A DNA stretch of 64,000 nucleotides from CAYQQJ01 sp964419935 (GCA_964419935.1 CAYQQJ010000018.1:12062-76061), one strand, 5' to 3'. Shown: positions 44,767 to 53,839, counted from the first letter of the stretch. Program-made: numbers and translations. The notes: a model not told the origin generated them from the letters alone.

Positions 44767-46638
44767 ATGCTGCAGAGCCTTCGCGACAATATGAAAGGCA
44801 CAGTCGCCGTTATCGTCATTGCAATCTTTGCTGTTCCCATGGTGTTGATTGGTATAGAGCAGCTGTTCATGAGTTCAGGAAACAGCGATGTTGCAACTGT
44901 TGACGATACTGGTATTTCGCAAGCAGAACTGAGCCGCGCTGTTTATATGCGCAAGCAACGGATCTTGTCCCAAGAGGGAATAGATCCTAATGCTGAATTT
45001 CTCAAGGATGAAAACCTGCGTGGCCCGGTTCTGCAAAGCTTGACACAACAGGCAGCGTTGCTGAACGCGGCGAAAGAAAGTGGTATGGCAGTTTCCGAGA
45101 CCGCGTTGTGGCAACAGATCACACAACAACCGCAATTTCAGGTTGATGGCATTTTCAATCAACAGCGATTTCGCCAGATAGTCGGTAACATGGGTTTTAC
45201 AACGGCGACCTATTTGGAGGCTTTAACAGAAGGCGTATTGCTGGATCATCAAAACTCGGGTGTGGTGTCCACAGGCTTCTTGACTGATAAAGAAATTCAG
45301 CAGTTTGTTGCATTGGCGCAGCAAACGCGAAGCTTCTTCAGTGTCACAATCTCGAGATCCGAAGTTGAAAATTCCATCGAAGTGAGTGATGCGGAAATAT
45401 CTGCGTTTTATAATGAACATGTCGACCAGTTCAAAGTGCCTGAAAAGGTTGCGTTGAATTACATTAAAGTCGATATAGAAACATTGGCTGAACGCCAGGA
45501 AATTGGTGAGGCTGACATCCGCGCACAGTACGAGCAGGAAATAGCGGCTTTCGATGCGCAGCCGCAATATCAGATTGCGCATATTTTGGTCGAAGAATCC
45601 GATCAAACGGCTGAAAAGCTGCAGCGCATTCAAGATGCCCTCGCTGCAGGCGAAGAATTTGCTGATGTGGCTCAAGAGCATTCCGATGACTTGGGTAGCC
45701 GAGATAATGGTGGCTTTCTGGGAGCTGTGACAACCGGTGTTTTCCCTCAACCTTTCGAGAAAGCGGTTTACGGCTTGGAAGAGGGCGAGGTCTCAGAGCC
45801 GGTCAAAACAGATGCAGGCACCCATATCATCAAGGTGGTCGACAAGACTGTTCCAGCTGTTCCGTCCTTTGCGGAACGTAAAAATGACATCGAAAAAGCT
45901 CTTCGACGATCACTGGCACAGCAAAAACTGGTTGATATCTCTGAGCAACTGGATGAGTTGACCTACAGTGCGTCTGATCTCGAGGCTGCAGCCCGCGAAC
46001 TGGACCTGGAGATCGAATCGACCGAGCTGTTCACTCGCAATGGTGGGCAAGGTCTGGCTGGTGAGCGCGCAGTTGTCAACGCTGCTTTTTCCGAGGATGT
46101 TCTGGAAGGAGGGCACAACAGTGCTGTTTTGGAACTGGCGGATAACGCACTGACGGTTGTACGCATTGCGGATCATCAGCCCGAACGCACACAGCCGTTG
46201 GAGGAGGTCGTCGACACGGTCAGGGAGCAAATTTCCGCGGACAAGACGCTAGCGGCGTTGGCCGACCTCGCAGAGAATGCACAAAAGGCCATTATGGGTG
46301 GTACTGAGCCTGCGGCATTTGCTGAGGAAAATGGCTACGCGTTTGAGCAAAAGTCAGATGTTAGCCGTAGTGATGTAGAGGTTGACCGTTTGCTAATGCG
46401 ACGATTGTTCTCCATGCCTTTGCCGGATGGTGATCAGCCGGTAGTTGAACCTTTTCCAATGGGAGAGGGTGATTACGTGGTATTGGGGCTCACAGAGGTG
46501 ATGCCGGGGACAATGGATTCGGTTGAAGATGCGCAATTGGCAGCAATGCGGTCGCAACTCGCCGCGCAACAAGGTGACTTTGAAGCCAATAGCTACAGCC
46601 AGGACATCGTGAACTCGGCGAAGATCGAAATTCACTGA
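44767..46638 (+). CDS. ppiD: periplasmic folding chaperone PpiD (parvulin-type isomerase)
   Basis: Inner-membrane-anchored chaperone at the exit of the Sec translocon. 623 residues (E. coli 623). The N-terminal cytoplasmic stub MLQSLRDNMKGT and a membrane helix (about 13-32, VAVIVIAIFAVPMVLIGIEQ) are followed by a SurA-like N-domain (about 40-220). The parvulin domain is at about 265-360 (QIAHILVEESDQTAE to DAGTHIIKVVDK), followed by a long C-terminal region. Ribosome site GAGG. Last gene of the proteostasis cluster, closed by a terminator. Confidence 0.95.
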   Translation: MLQSLRDNMKGTVAVIVIAIFAVPMVLIGIEQLFMSSGNSDVATVDDTGISQAELSRAVYMRKQRILSQEGIDPNAEFLKDENLRGPVLQSLTQQAALLNAAKESGMAVSETALWQQITQQPQFQVDGIFNQQRFRQIVGNMGFTTATYLEALTEGVLLDHQNSGVVSTGFLTDKEIQQFVALAQQTRSFFSVTISRSEVENSIEVSDAEISAFYNEHVDQFKVPEKVALNYIKVDIETLAERQEIGEADIRAQYEQEIAAFDAQPQYQIAHILVEESDQTAEKLQRIQDALAAGEEFADVAQEHSDDLGSRDNGGFLGAVTTGVFPQPFEKAVYGLEEGEVSEPVKTDAGTHIIKVVDKTVPAVPSFAERKNDIEKALRRSLAQQKLVDISEQLDELTYSASDLEAAARELDLEIESTELFTRNGGQGLAGERAVVNAAFSEDVLEGGHNSAVLELADNALTVVRIADHQPERTQPLEEVVDTVREQISADKTLAALADLAENAQKAIMGGTEPAAFAEENGYAFEQKSDVSRSDVEVDRLLMRRLFSMPLPDGDQPVVEPFPMGEGDYVVLGLTEVMPGTMDSVEDAQLAAMRSQLAAQQGDFEANSYSQDIVNSAKIEIH

Positions 46639-46671
46639 TCGGTTGAGTATTCGCAAATGAAAGTAAACAAA

Positions 46672-46693
46672 GCGGCCCAGACGGGCCGTTTTT
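46672..46693 (+). terminator. intrinsic terminator of ppiD
   Basis: CGGCCC and GGGCCG around AGAC, then a T run. Confidence 0.82.
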
Positions 46694-46785
46694 CATTTGG
46701 GATGCTAAAGCAACTTTCCAATTATGGGCGGCGCAGTGAGCCGCCCATCCGGCAACAGCAACGCGCGCTATAATGTAGTGGCTTC

Positions 46786-47610
46786 TCAGATAGGAAGTAC
46801 GGTGAGCTGGGGTAAGGGGCCGGCGCCGAGGTAGGATGGCATATTTGCCTGCAAGGCCCGCCAGGAGGGCGAGTCCCTGGTGAGTATCACCTGGTGAGGG
46901 CCAAGGTAGGCCTGGTCGGTACCGCCGATCTGTGAAAGCCAGTAACCCACCCGCCGGGCGATTGCTTCACCGGAATCAACCCACTGAAATTGCCGGGGCA
47001 AGGCCAGCTCCTTCAGTTCCCCCGCCAACAGTGGAAAATGGGTGCAAGCCAGGACGATGGTATCCATCGCAGTGGCTTCCGGTCGATCGATCAGGCTTCG
47101 GAGCTCCCGGTCAATCAAGGCCTCATTGATCCGGTTGCCAAATAATTTGTGCTCGGCCTGGAGTACCAGTTCACTGGTACCGTGAAGGATTACTTTGCAG
47201 TCCACGGCGTGGTCAGCTATCAGCTGTCGTGTGTAGGGGCGTGTTACGGTCGCGGGTGTGGCAAGTATGCCGATGGTCCGGGTTTGTGAGATTAGTGCGG
47301 CCGGTTTTATCGCCGGCACAACACCGACGAACGGGATATCAAATCGATCTCTCAGTTGGGGCAACGTCAGCGTGCTGGCGGTGTTACAGGCAACAACGAT
47401 GACGTCAGGCCGGGTGGCGCCAATAAGGGCCGCTATAACGCGCTGAACGCGGGTTACAAGCGTTTGTGGATCTTTGGTGCCATAGGGGAATTGGGCATTG
47501 TCGGAGGCATAAGTGAGGCGGCATGAGGGATACGCTGAGAGCACTTCCCGCGCAACACTGAGGCCGCCGACACCGGAATCGAAAATCAAAACGTGGGGGT
47601 TGACGCTCAT
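46786..47610 (-). CDS. murI: glutamate racemase
   Basis: Makes D-glutamate for peptidoglycan. 274 residues from the ATG giving MSVNPHVLIFDSGVGGLSV; an upstream opening adds 12 unrelated residues. The substrate loop DSGVGG is at residues 11-16. The two catalytic cysteines are in VVACNTASTLTL (near residue 78) and VLACTHFPLL (near residue 188). ASDNAQFPYGTKD and HGTSELV are family features. Divergent from rmuC; the two starts are about 90 nt apart. It is not linked to other cell-wall genes here. Confidence 0.95.
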   Translation of the reverse strand: MSVNPHVLIFDSGVGGLSVAREVLSAYPSCRLTYASDNAQFPYGTKDPQTLVTRVQRVIAALIGATRPDVIVVACNTASTLTLPQLRDRFDIPFVGVVPAIKPAALISQTRTIGILATPATVTRPYTRQLIADHAVDCKVILHGTSELVLQAEHKLFGNRINEALIDRELRSLIDRPEATAMDTIVLACTHFPLLAGELKELALPRQFQWVDSGEAIARRVGYWLSQIGGTDQAYLGPHQVILTRDSPSWRALQANMPSYLGAGPLPQLTVLPI

Positions 47611-47702
47611 AATGAGGCTTGGGCGCCCTGCGTATTCATATGGCAATGACTCTTGTTAGAATATCGACGATCATACCAAATCACCCATGGGTAAAACAGT
47701 CA

Positions 47703-49247
47703 GTGATAGAAGCTAGCTTGGAACCATTCAACATCCTATTCGCCCTGTCTGCATTTGCGTTTGGCATCTGTTTGACGGGGATTGTTGCCGCTGTGTTTGT
47801 GCGGGCGGCAAAAAACAAAGGCCTAATGCAGGTTGAGCATTTGGAAAATGAGCATCGTCTGGCGCTTTCTCAGCTTCATCATCAGAACGAAGAATCAAAC
47901 CGGCGAGTTTCTGTGCTGCACGCTGAGCAGGCTGAAAATCAGCAGCAACTGCGGGCGGCGGAGTTGGAGGCCCGGAAGCTGGATGCGGAATTATCCGCCG
48001 CGAAGGCAACACTGGGCGGACTGAGCACCTTGCAAGAGCGGTTCGATGTGACCAACAGCGAAGTCAAAAATTTGCGGGAGAAAAACGCACAACTGGAAAC
48101 TCGACTACAAGAGCATACCAAACAACGCGCTGAGGAGTTGGCATTGTTGGCGGAAGCAAAAAAATCCCTCACCCATGAATTCGAACAAACCGCAAACCGA
48201 ATCTTCGATGCGAAGCAACAGCAGTTCAGCAGTACCAGCAAGATCAATTTGGAGCAGGTGTTGTCACCATTCAAACAACAGTTGGGTGATTTTCATAAAC
48301 GGGTGGAAGATATCTACCACAAGGAAAATTCGCAGCGCAATCAGCTGGTCGGTCAGATAGCGGAGTTGCAGAAACAGGCTCAGCAGATCAGCAGCGATGC
48401 GGTGAGCCTTGCCCGCGCACTTAAAGGGGATAACAAGGCTCAGGGCAACTGGGGCGAAATTGTGCTGGAACGCCTCCTTGAACAATCCGGCTTGGAGAAG
48501 GGGCGGGAGTACGACACCCAGGTATCCCTGGTGAATGCCAGCGGCAGACGGTTCCAGCCGGACGTCATCGTGCGCTTGCCTGATAACAAGGACATCATTA
48601 TTGATGCCAAGGTTTCCCTGATCAATTATGAAAAATACTATTCCTGCGAAACAGAACAGGAACGGGATGTGGCGATAAAGGGGCATATTGAATCTTTGCG
48701 TGCGCATATTCGCGGTTTGAGTATCAAGGAATATGAAGGCCTGGAAGGTGTGCGAACATTGGATTTTGTGTTCATTTTCGTTCCAGTGGAGGCGGCCTAT
48801 CTACTTGCCATGCAACATTCGCCAACGCTGTTCAAGGAGGCTTACGACAAGAATATTGTGCTTGTCAGCCCGTCGAGCCTGATGGTGGCATTGCGTACTG
48901 TGGAAACAATTTGGCGGCATGAGAAACAGAATAAAAATGCTGAAAAAATGGCTGTCAGTGCGGGCCGTTTGTACGACCAGTTTGTTATGGTTGGCAAATC
49001 GCTGGAAGAGCTTGGGGGTTGTCTCAATCGAGCTCACGATTCCTATGATAAAACCTGGAAGCGCCTCTCCGGCGGGAGAGGGAATCTGTTGCGGCGCATG
49101 GAAGACATTCGCAAGCTGGGCGCGAAGACGAACAAGACCCTGCCGGAAAGCATGAGTCGGGAGCTGGATATCAATGAGCTGGATGAGCCGATTGATTCCG
49201 TACAGCTTTCCTATGTGACGGCGGATGGTGATGATGATGACGAATGA
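47703..49247 (+). CDS. rmuC: DNA recombination protein RmuC
   Basis: Nuclease-fold protein that limits recombination at inverted repeats; its biochemistry is poorly known. About 514 residues if started at the GTG giving MIEASLEPFNILFALSAF. This places a membrane helix (about 8-32) at the N-terminus, as in E. coli RmuC. Earlier in-frame starts (47643, 47619) lack ribosome sites. A long coiled coil (about 40-200) is followed by the conserved nuclease-like domain (ALKGDNKAQGNWGEIVLERLL, FQPDVIVRLPDNKDIIIDAKVSL, LDFVFIFVPVEAAYLLA). The C-terminus is a GAT-repeat-encoded DDDE tail overlapping the next gene by about 20 nt. Confidence 0.92.
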   Translation: MIEASLEPFNILFALSAFAFGICLTGIVAAVFVRAAKNKGLMQVEHLENEHRLALSQLHHQNEESNRRVSVLHAEQAENQQQLRAAELEARKLDAELSAAKATLGGLSTLQERFDVTNSEVKNLREKNAQLETRLQEHTKQRAEELALLAEAKKSLTHEFEQTANRIFDAKQQQFSSTSKINLEQVLSPFKQQLGDFHKRVEDIYHKENSQRNQLVGQIAELQKQAQQISSDAVSLARALKGDNKAQGNWGEIVLERLLEQSGLEKGREYDTQVSLVNASGRRFQPDVIVRLPDNKDIIIDAKVSLINYEKYYSCETEQERDVAIKGHIESLRAHIRGLSIKEYEGLEGVRTLDFVFIFVPVEAAYLLAMQHSPTLFKEAYDKNIVLVSPSSLMVALRTVETIWRHEKQNKNAEKMAVSAGRLYDQFVMVGKSLEELGGCLNRAHDSYDKTWKRLSGGRGNLLRRMEDIRKLGAKTNKTLPESMSRELDINELDEPIDSVQLSYVTADGDDDDE

Positions 49248-49695
49248 AGCCTTGTGGTTGTCAGGCAGTCTGCTAATACTTGTTCTGGCAATAATTGCAG
49301 TCTATTACCACTGGCAACTTTACCAAATGCGCAAGTCTCGGGAGCAGGAGCTGGTTGTGGCGGCTGAAAAAGCGCACAAGCAGAGTATGGATATCAAGCG
49401 CAGTATTCACTTTATCGCGCGAGCACTTGAAGCAGAACAAGTTGGGCTCACGGAAGCCAGTATCCGAATCAGTGTGCTGCTGGATGCGTTGCAGGTGGAT
49501 AACACCGTAAAGTCCGAGTTTTCCGCGTTCTACAAACTGGCTGATGATGCATCCCATATCCCTATTCTGGATGCCTGGAAATCACTGTCAAAAGCGAAGC
49601 GGGCCGAATTTTCCCGGGAAATCCAGGCAATGGAAGAGCAGTGTCATGATTCGGTTATGGATGCCGCTAGACGAATCCAGGGGCGTGATCTTTAG
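49225..49695 (+). CDS. DUF2489 domain-containing membrane protein
   Basis: 156 residues. An N-terminal membrane helix (about 9-28, LWLSGSLLILVLAIIAVYYHW) is followed by a helical cytoplasmic domain with the DUF2489 pattern (SIHFIARALEAEQVGLTEASIRI, DALQVDNTVKSEF, HIPILDAWKSLSKAKR). Function unknown. The start is ambiguous among four ATG/GTG codons within MVMMMTNE, created by a GAT repeat shared with the end of rmuC. The overlap implies translational coupling to rmuC. It ends 15 nt before the convergent trmA. Confidence 0.85.
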   Translation: MVMMMTNEALWLSGSLLILVLAIIAVYYHWQLYQMRKSREQELVVAAEKAHKQSMDIKRSIHFIARALEAEQVGLTEASIRISVLLDALQVDNTVKSEFSAFYKLADDASHIPILDAWKSLSKAKRAEFSREIQAMEEQCHDSVMDAARRIQGRDL

Positions 49696-49709
49696 TTTTG
49701 TGAGGTTTA

Positions 49710-50804
49710 TTACCGGGGCCGTCGGCTCAGCAACAAGCCGCACTCGCGATGTTCTGTATAAGGAAACTGATCAAAGAGAGCAAACTTTTCGATGCCATGA
49801 GTGGAGAACAGGCTTTTTACATCCCGTTGCAGTGTCCCCGGATTGCATGAAATATAAATGATATTGTCAAAGTTTCTGGCGAGATCAAGTGTGCCTTGAT
49901 CAAGACCCGCTCGCGGTGGATCTACGAATAAGGTTCCAAAATTGAATGTATCGAGATCAATACCTTCCATGCGACGAAATTTTCGAACGCCTGCCATCGC
50001 CTCGACCAGCTCTTCACTGGACATGCGGACGAGCTGTACGTTGGTGATCTTATTCTCTGCCAGGTTTGTCAGCGCCGTATTGACGGAGCTTTTCGATATT
50101 TCCGTAGCGAGCACCTTGTCAAACTGATCAGCCAGGGGCAGGGTGAAATTCCCGTTGCCGCAATACAATTCCAAAAGGTCGCCTTCCAATGGCCGGGCAA
50201 CGTCGCAGGCCCAGTTCAGCATCTTTTCGCACACTGCAGCATTGGGTTGACTGAAGGCGGCTTCCACTTGGCGATAATGATAATCTCGACCACCCACGCG
50301 AAAAACCTCGTTGACGTAGTTGTTGCCGATGACAATCTTCTGTTTTTTGCTTCGGCCGATAATGCTGACCTTTAACTGCTGCGACAGTGTTTCCGCCAAG
50401 GCTGTCCATTCATCATCCAGCGGCCGGTGGTATATCAAAGTGACAACGGCTTCTCCTGTGGTCGATGTCAGAAACTCCACTTGAAAAAGACGTCTGCGAA
50501 GAATTTCTGTGGCATTGAAGGCGTGCAGCATTTTTGGCATGAGTTCATTGATGAGCTCAGATGCCACAAGGAAATCGGTAATTATAAATGTCTTCTTCGC
50601 CTGGCCGGGTACATACATCGCGTAGCTGGCAGTATCGTCGGACAGCCATAATTTAAACTCGGCCCGCATGCGAAAGTGGCTGACGGGAGAGCGGAAGACT
50701 TCGAGTTCTGGCGATTGAAACTCCGCAAATTCGGCCTGCGTGGTTTGAGTTTTGGCTTCGAGCTGAGCGTCATATTGATCTGGGTAGACGAGATGGACCG
50801 ACAT
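49710..50804 (-). CDS. trmA: tRNA (uracil-5-)-methyltransferase
   Basis: Methylates U54 of the tRNA T-loop, and the equivalent loop of tmRNA, using SAM. 364 residues (366 in E. coli). The N-terminal RNA-binding part is followed by the Rossmann methyltransferase domain with DLLELYCGNGNFTL near residues 212-225. FVDPPRAGLDQGT and the nucleophilic cysteine in YISCNPGTLQRD (near residue 322) follow, with the C-terminal EHRECGLLLSR. Divergent from yjbQ. It has no iron-sulfur cysteine motif, so it is TrmA rather than RlmD. Confidence 0.95.
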   Translation of the reverse strand: MSVHLVYPDQYDAQLEAKTQTTQAEFAEFQSPELEVFRSPVSHFRMRAEFKLWLSDDTASYAMYVPGQAKKTFIITDFLVASELINELMPKMLHAFNATEILRRRLFQVEFLTSTTGEAVVTLIYHRPLDDEWTALAETLSQQLKVSIIGRSKKQKIVIGNNYVNEVFRVGGRDYHYRQVEAAFSQPNAAVCEKMLNWACDVARPLEGDLLELYCGNGNFTLPLADQFDKVLATEISKSSVNTALTNLAENKITNVQLVRMSSEELVEAMAGVRKFRRMEGIDLDTFNFGTLFVDPPRAGLDQGTLDLARNFDNIIYISCNPGTLQRDVKSLFSTHGIEKFALFDQFPYTEHRECGLLLSRRPR

Positions 50805-50944
50805 GCAATAACCTTATGTGAGGGTGAACCGGCAGCGGGTATTGGCAGTGGGTATTATAGTTCCGAAAGGGCGCCTATAGCCACGGAAGCCCTATTTGGT
50901 TTTGATGAAAATGTAACGCGGCAAGTGAGAGCAAAGGGGGGAAC

Positions 50945-51352
50945 GTGATTGAGACCTTATCAGTGAAGGTGACAGGGCAAGGCTTGTACGATATCAGTGA
51001 GCGCGTGCATGGGTTGGTCGCCCGCGCAAATCACCCTGAGGGACTGTGTACACTTTTTATCAAGCACACGTCGGCAAGTCTGTTGGTCCAGGAGAATTAT
51101 GACCCGAGTGTTCAGGTCGACCTGCAGAATTGGCTGAACAGGTTGGTACCGGAGAATGATCCGCTCTATACCCATACCATTGAAGGGCCTGATGATATGC
51201 CTGCGCATATCAAAACCGCGTTGACCAATGTGTCGATTTCAATTCCCGTGGTGCAGGGGCAGCTGGCGCTTGGAACCTGGCAAGGTGTGTACCTGTGGGA
51301 GCATCGCGCCCACAGCGGAACCAGAGAGATAGTTGTGCATCTTTCACCATGA
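50945..51352 (+). CDS. YjbQ/UPF0047 family protein (secondary thiamine-phosphate synthase)
   Basis: 135-residue protein of the YjbQ family; some members show weak thiamine-phosphate synthase activity, so the true role is uncertain. The conserved LFIKHTSASLLVQENYDP (about 37-54), EGPDDMPAHIKTAL and the C-terminal LWEHRAHSGTREIVVHL contain the histidine residues of the putative active site. Start is GTG after AAAGGGGGG. Divergent from trmA and convergent with tusE. Confidence 0.88.
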   Translation: MIETLSVKVTGQGLYDISERVHGLVARANHPEGLCTLFIKHTSASLLVQENYDPSVQVDLQNWLNRLVPENDPLYTHTIEGPDDMPAHIKTALTNVSISIPVVQGQLALGTWQGVYLWEHRAHSGTREIVVHLSP

Positions 51353-51377
51353 TGTTCGGTTGGGCGGGCAGCGCCCG

Positions 51378-51713
51378 TTAAAGGCAGTTGACGGGTCTGG
51401 GTAATCCAGCGATCTTGCTCGCTACCTTTGCGGGGCTGCCGGGAAACAGTCGCAAAAGGTAAATGCTTCCACCTTTCTCCTTTCCCAGATGATCGCCGAG
51501 ATATTTTGTTAGTGGACGCATTGCCGGCGAGATCTCGAATTGCTTATAGAACTGCTGTAGCAATTCGATGACTTCCCAATGGGCCGCCGTAAGCTCTATT
51601 CCTTCATTTTCCGCAATCACATCGGCAACGGCCGGAGACCAGTCTGCAAGACAGCAGAGATAGCCTTCTGCGTCGGTGGCGATATGACAGTCGTTGATCC
51701 AGTAGCCGTTCAT
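51378..51713 (-). CDS. tusE: sulfurtransferase TusE (DsrC family)
   Basis: Accepts sulfur from the TusBCD complex and passes it to MnmA for 2-thiouridine in tRNA. 111 residues. The DsrC fold is recognised from WSPAVADVIAENEGIELTAAHWEVI and MRPLTKYLG. The acceptor cysteine is the penultimate residue (PRPVNCL), as in TusE; the second cysteine seen in dissimilatory DsrC is not at its usual place. Its ATG overlaps the tusB stop by one base. Last gene of yccA-tusDCB-tusE, a conserved order in pseudomonads. Confidence 0.92.
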   Translation of the reverse strand: MNGYWINDCHIATDAEGYLCCLADWSPAVADVIAENEGIELTAAHWEVIELLQQFYKQFEISPAMRPLTKYLGDHLGKEKGGSIYLLRLFPGSPAKVASKIAGLPRPVNCL

Positions 51714-52018
51714 CAGTACCAGCTGTGCGTGGCTTTGAATTGTGCTGTCAATTCTACGAAACCTGGGTAATCGATCGGCTGCACAAATTCTGGGAGACCT
51801 GCAACGAGCCCCCGTGCGGCCAGGTCATCAGCAATGGCATAAACCATGGCGCCCATGTCGCTCAGTTGCTTCAGATGAACCGTGACGTTTGTATCCGGCT
51901 TGCAGGCATAGACGCCGTCCTCCAACAGCAGCAACGCGTCATTGGGGCTTATGAGTTGCAGGCAATCCCGTAGCGCGTAATGGCTGAACGGTGATTTTGT
52001 TACCGTATGCAGAATCAT
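51713..52018 (-). CDS. tusB: sulfurtransferase complex subunit TusB (DsrH family)
   Basis: Subunit of the (TusBCD)2 sulfur relay for tRNA 2-thiouridine. 101 residues. The N-terminus MILHTVTKSPFSHYALRDC, then LLLLEDGVYACKPD with its cysteine, and ALADDLAARGL-type segment (YAIADDLAARGLV) are typical of TusB. Start codon directly follows the tusC stop, and the stop overlaps tusE by one base (TGATG), so expression is tightly coupled. Confidence 0.92.
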   Translation of the reverse strand: MILHTVTKSPFSHYALRDCLQLISPNDALLLLEDGVYACKPDTNVTVHLKQLSDMGAMVYAIADDLAARGLVAGLPEFVQPIDYPGFVELTAQFKATHSWY

Positions 52019-52372
52019 CTAAAAACTCAGTATCTGATCAAAAGAACCAAGCAACTGTTGAGTATCGGTATCGGACAGTGCACTGACGGGGAGAATCAGG
52101 TTCTTTTCCGTGAGCCCCCGAGTTTTCAGGGAAGATTGATGGACGTATATCCGGTCGACACCATAAATCGGCAAGGCGGCCAGCATCTTGCCGTGGTTTT
52201 TGCCGAAACGGGATTCCTGCTCCTGGAGCAGCTGAAACACGCCGTCATTGAGGAACAGAACCGCTATCTCCTGTTCGTAGACTGCGGCAGCAAGTAGTGC
52301 ATCCAAGCCTTCTCGAGCCAAGGAGGAGCCGTAGGGCGCATGTCGGAAGCTGAACAAGATAGATTTTGACAC
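52019..52372 (-). CDS. tusC: sulfurtransferase complex subunit TusC (DsrF family)
   Basis: 117 residues from a GTG giving MSKSILFSFRHAPYGSSLAREGLDALL. The GTG has GGAG six nt upstream, inside the end of tusD. A longer reading upstream in this frame is a shadow of tusD and not homologous. Conserved AVLFLNDGVFQLL and the C-terminal SALSDTDTQQLLGSFDQIL are present. Middle subunit of the TusBCD complex in the cytoplasm. Start lies one nt before the tusD stop region and the end abuts tusB. Confidence 0.9.
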   Translation of the reverse strand: MSKSILFSFRHAPYGSSLAREGLDALLAAAVYEQEIAVLFLNDGVFQLLQEQESRFGKNHGKMLAALPIYGVDRIYVHQSSLKTRGLTEKNLILPVSALSDTDTQQLLGSFDQILSF

Positions 52373-52373
52373 C

Positions 52374-52766
52374 TCAGGCTCCGAAGGTGATGACGCGGTC
52401 CGAGTGTACCGCCGCATCCAGCAATTGCCCAAGTCCGGATAGCTCAAAAGCGGGGTGGAGGTTGTGGGCGGGTTTGGTGTAGCGCGCAGCTTCAGTACCG
52501 TCGACAACGCCGCGTTTAAGAGCCGCCGCAATACACACCACTGCGTCGAGCTGGTTCTCCTGAATCAGTTGCTGCCAGGCATCGGGTATATCAAATTCGT
52601 CCTGTGGGGCAACAGTCAGGGCTGTGGCGTTATGAACGCCATCCGCATAAAAAAATAGACGATAAATCTCATGGCCAGCGGCGAGAGCGGCTTGAGCGAA
52701 ACGCAATGCGCTATAGCTACCCTGTTGTGATGTTGGTGCCGTGTGAATGGCTATGGTGAACTTCAT
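52374..52766 (-). CDS. tusD: sulfurtransferase complex subunit TusD (DsrE family)
   Basis: Catalytic subunit that takes persulfide sulfur from TusA. 130 residues (128 in E. coli) from the ATG giving MKFTIAIHTAPTSQQGSYSAL; upstream codons run into the yccA terminator and are not coding. YRLFFYADGVHNA is the family signature. The active-site cysteine lies in LDAVVCIAAALKRGV near residue 78. First of the tusDCB-tusE genes, following the yccA terminator. Confidence 0.92.
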   Translation of the reverse strand: MKFTIAIHTAPTSQQGSYSALRFAQAALAAGHEIYRLFFYADGVHNATALTVAPQDEFDIPDAWQQLIQENQLDAVVCIAAALKRGVVDGTEAARYTKPAHNLHPAFELSGLGQLLDAAVHSDRVITFGA

Positions 52767-52797
52767 CTGGCTGCTGTCTGAAATGATAGCTATAAAC

Positions 52798-52825
52798 AAA
52801 AATGCCCCGCGTAAGCGAGGCATTG
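52798..52825 (-). terminator. intrinsic terminator of yccA
   Basis: On the minus strand, ATGCCTCGC pairs with GCGGGGCAT (one T.G) around TTAC, ending in TTTTT. It lies 17 nt past the yccA stop and 31 nt before the tusD start. Confidence 0.82.
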
Positions 52826-52841
52826 ACCGGACCGGATGCTG

Positions 52842-53495
52842 CTATTCGTTGTTTCCGCCAAGGAAACTCAACAGGATCAGGAAAATATTGTACAAACTGA
52901 CGAACAGCGTCACAGTGGCCGATATGTAATTGGTCTCGCCGCCGTGAATGATTCGGCTGGTTTGCCACATGATCAGCAGAGAAGACAGTGCCAGGAAAAT
53001 GCAGCTAACGGCCAGGCTCAGGCCAGGCAGGTTTAGAAAAACACTGGCAATACCAGCGATGAAGGCGACCAGCAGACCGGTCATCAGAAACCCGGTAATA
53101 AAGCTCATATCTTTGCGAGTTACCAGAATGTAACCAGAAAGAGCAAAGAAAATCAGTGCTGTTCCGCCCAAGGCCAACAGGATCGGCTCCATTCCGGACA
53201 TGCCGAGGTAAAAGCTCAGAATCGGCCCCGTAGTGAAGCCCAGCCAACCTGTCAGGGCGAACACCCAGAAGAGGCCAGCGGTGCTGTTCTTGTTCTTCTC
53301 AACCATCCAGACGCAGACGAAGTATGGCAGGAGCATCCAAAGGCCCATATAAGGCGCGTTGACCGCCATTGCAACTGCAGCCATAACGGCCGCAAACGTG
53401 AGCGTCATGCCCAGCAATGCATAGGTATTCCGGAGGACTTTACCGACTTCTACAGAAGACAGGCTGCTTCCGGTTTGGGTGTAGAGTTCTTGCAT
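52842..53495 (-). CDS. yccA: BAX inhibitor-1/YccA family membrane protein
   Basis: Integral inner-membrane protein of seven predicted helices. E. coli YccA interacts with and modulates FtsH. 217 residues from the ATG giving MQELYTQTGSSLSSVEVGKVLRNTYALLGM, with GGAG seven nt upstream; the frame continues upstream without homology. The family segments LLGMTLTFAAVMAAVA, NYISATVTLFVSLYNIFL and the C-terminal acidic GGNNE are present. Upstream of the tus genes as in Pseudomonas, but with its own terminator. Confidence 0.93.
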   Translation of the reverse strand: MQELYTQTGSSLSSVEVGKVLRNTYALLGMTLTFAAVMAAVAMAVNAPYMGLWMLLPYFVCVWMVEKNKNSTAGLFWVFALTGWLGFTTGPILSFYLGMSGMEPILLALGGTALIFFALSGYILVTRKDMSFITGFLMTGLLVAFIAGIASVFLNLPGLSLAVSCIFLALSSLLIMWQTSRIIHGGETNYISATVTLFVSLYNIFLILLSFLGGNNE

Positions 53496-53672
53496 GGATA
53501 ATCTCCGTAATTGCAAATGCAGTGGCAATAATACAAAGCACTGCTTAAAAAGCAAAGCTGTTCATCAGCCTATTAGAACATGACACAAGGTCAGAGTTCT
53601 ACAGGTTATGACGCTAGTATCGGGGTTATTTGAGCAATTTCAAGGGGGCGTACGCGGATATTCAGAAAGGCA

Positions 53673-53703
53673 TAAAAAAGCCCCAGCGTTCGTGGGGCTT
53701 TTG
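53673..53703 (-). terminator. intrinsic terminator of tRNA-Ser
   Basis: On the minus strand, AAAAGCCCCA pairs with TGGGGCTTTT across CGAACGC, with further T residues. It lies just after the tRNA 3' end. Confidence 0.9.
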
Positions 53704-53710
53704 AATCTTT

Positions 53711-53798
53711 TGGCGGAGGGGCAGGGATTCGAACCCTGGGAAGCTCGCGCTTCAACGGTTTTCAAGACCGCCGCTTTCGACCACTCAGCCACCCCTCC
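53711..53798 (-). tRNA. tRNA-Ser (anticodon TGA)
   Basis: 88-nt class II tRNA with encoded CCA. The acceptor GGAGGGG pairs with CCCCTCC, the anticodon loop CTTGAAA gives TGA (reads UCA and others), there is a long variable arm, and the T-arm contains GGTTCGAATCC. Confidence 0.97.
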
Positions 53799-53811
53799 GA
53801 AGAGGACGCAG

Positions 53812-53839
53812 ATTATACATAGGTTTGCGCTTGGGACAA
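53812..53839 (-). promoter_or_regulatory. sigma-70 promoter of tRNA-Ser
   Basis: TTGTCC and TATAAT at 16-bp spacing on the minus strand, 14 nt before the tRNA. The -35 and spacer lie inside a perfect 12-bp-arm palindrome. Confidence 0.7.
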
